Both the position numbers and the translations under genes were made by a program. A DNA stretch of 42,050 nt. It comes from Neobacillus drentensis NBRC 102427 (GTDB taxonomy: Bacteria > Bacillota > Bacilli > Bacillales > Cytobacillaceae). Of the stretch, positions 41,384-42,050 are shown piece by piece; within the stretch, counting starts at the first letter, position 1; every line of letters begins with the position of its first letter. The notes below the pieces were generated by a model that was given only the letters and a program-made list of their open reading frames with translations, ran no database searches and had not been told where the DNA came from. The stretch spans positions 1 through 42,050 of the forward strand of contig NZ_BCUX01000044.1 of assembly GCF_001591445.1 (NCBI RefSeq). The letters are read 5' to 3'.

Positions 41384-41962
41384 ATGGCAAGAAGTAAAGA
41401 ATTCGAAGAGAACGTAGTATTAGATAAGGCGATGAAGCTCTTTTGGGCACAAGGTTATGAGAAGACATCCTTGACCGATCTGGTCGAGCATATGGGAATC
41501 CATCGCAGAAGTTTGTATGACACATTTGGCGACAAACATACGCTGTTTTTGAAAGCTATGGATCGTTTTCGTGATAAAGTCAGTGCTGAGCTTACGGGAG
41601 AAGTTAAACGCTCCAAGACTGCAGCGGAGGCTCTTCAGTTTATTTTTAGTTTCATGATATATGGTGAAGAGAACTCGCCTTCTGGCTGTTTAATGGTGAA
41701 TTCGGCGGTGGAATTGGCAATGCGCGATGCCGATGTGGATTCAAAGTCCACTGAATCATTTACACTATCAGAGCAGCTACTCAAGGATATTATTCTGTGG
41801 GGTCAGAAGGATGGAGAATTTACCTCAGATTACGATGCCGGCGAACTGGCGGAACATCTGCATACTGTATGTGTTGGGTTAAGGGTAATGACAAGAACCT
41901 CCATTCCCAAAGAAAAACTACACCGTATAGCCAATTTATCCATAAAACTTTTAGATAAATAA
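41384..41962 (+). CDS. TetR/AcrR-family transcriptional regulator
   Basis: A 192-residue repressor-type protein. The N-terminal helix-turn-helix is typical: VVLDKAMKLFWAQGYEKTSL, LVEHMGIHRRSLYDTFGDKH and TLFLKAMDRF in residues 10-63. The C-terminal ligand-binding half (about 75-190) is all-helical with GCLMVNSAVELAMRD near 100-114, resembling the regulators of small-molecule oxidoreductase or efflux genes. GGAGGAGG precedes the ATG. No target gene is visible in the window: upstream is repeat-rich DNA, and the sequence ends 88 bases downstream. Confidence 0.9.
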   Translation: MARSKEFEENVVLDKAMKLFWAQGYEKTSLTDLVEHMGIHRRSLYDTFGDKHTLFLKAMDRFRDKVSAELTGEVKRSKTAAEALQFIFSFMIYGEENSPSGCLMVNSAVELAMRDADVDSKSTESFTLSEQLLKDIILWGQKDGEFTSDYDAGELAEHLHTVCVGLRVMTRTSIPKEKLHRIANLSIKLLDK

Positions 41963-41994
41963 TTATTTTATTCTTAGAATTATAGTTCCTATAT

Positions 41995-42025
41995 GAGTAA
42001 GTCTGGGCTGTAGTAAAGCTTACTC
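41995..42025 (+). terminator. Weak hairpin after TetR-type gene
   Basis: GAGTAAG (41995-42001) and CTTACTC (42019-42025) form a 7-bp stem over a 17-base loop. There is no clear T-run, so terminator function is doubtful. Confidence 0.3.
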
Positions 42026-42050
42026 CTAAGAAGATATCATTGCTTATGCA

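Overview
The window looks like a chromosomal segment of a low-G+C, Gram-positive, endospore-type Bacillaceae bacterium (Bacillus, Neobacillus or Peribacillus-like; inference from protein families, strong AGGAGG-type ribosome binding sites, frequent GTG/TTG starts and Bacillus-type intergenic repeats). No rRNA, tRNA, CRISPR, phage or transposase gene was recognised.

Layout. (1) 1-831: gene-free, with a terminator, a three-unit array of 52-bp palindromic repeats and small hairpins. (2) 832-5798, minus strand: complete urease operon ureA-ureB-ureC-ureE-ureF-ureG-ureD, with a divergent urea transporter (5965-6927). (3) 7008-8510, minus: malate:quinone oxidoreductase; 8511-9171 is a gene-free, repeat-rich stretch. 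(4) 9172-12219: RND-type efflux permease; 12327-13184, minus: metallophosphoesterase. (5) 13360-15249: ECF sigma factor, PadR-like regulator and an FtsW/RodA-like protein that stops inside the conserved C-terminal motif, exactly where a second array of the 52-bp repeats begins. (6) 15684-17882: GreA-like protein with a tiny overlapping upstream reading frame, GTP cyclohydrolase II and a divergent HxlR regulator.

(7) 18091-27116 is the most interesting part: an aromatic-ring meta-cleavage cluster. A regulator with a DmpR/MopR-type sensor (predicted zinc and phenol-contact residues conserved in spacing) joined to a PucR-type output precedes a two-component flavin monooxygenase (oxygenase plus flavin reductase), an FAD-synthetase-like protein, an MhpB-like extradiol dioxygenase, a meta-cleavage-product hydrolase, a 2-keto-4-pentenoate hydratase and an MFS transporter. 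Together they would import a phenolic acid or phenol, hydroxylate it to a catechol, open the ring, hydrolyse the product and hydrate the dienoate. The aldolase and acylating aldehyde dehydrogenase that normally finish the route are not in the window.

(8) 27155-30235: a CynX/NimT-type MFS transporter and a YeiL-like Crp/Fnr regulator sandwiched between two short DMT (DUF606) transporters. (9) 30236-32580: repeat-rich, A+T-rich stretch with four small unrecognised genes, one apparently starting at ATT. (10) 32581-40651: alpha-galactoside/sucrose utilisation: AraC-type regulator (minus), GH36 alpha-galactosidase, GH32 sucrase, PTS EIIBCA, then decayed remains of an older scr operon: the C-terminal end of a second GH32 gene and a fructokinase broken by a single-base frameshift. 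(11) 40652-42050: another interspersed repeat, a doubtful tiny gene and a TetR-type regulator.
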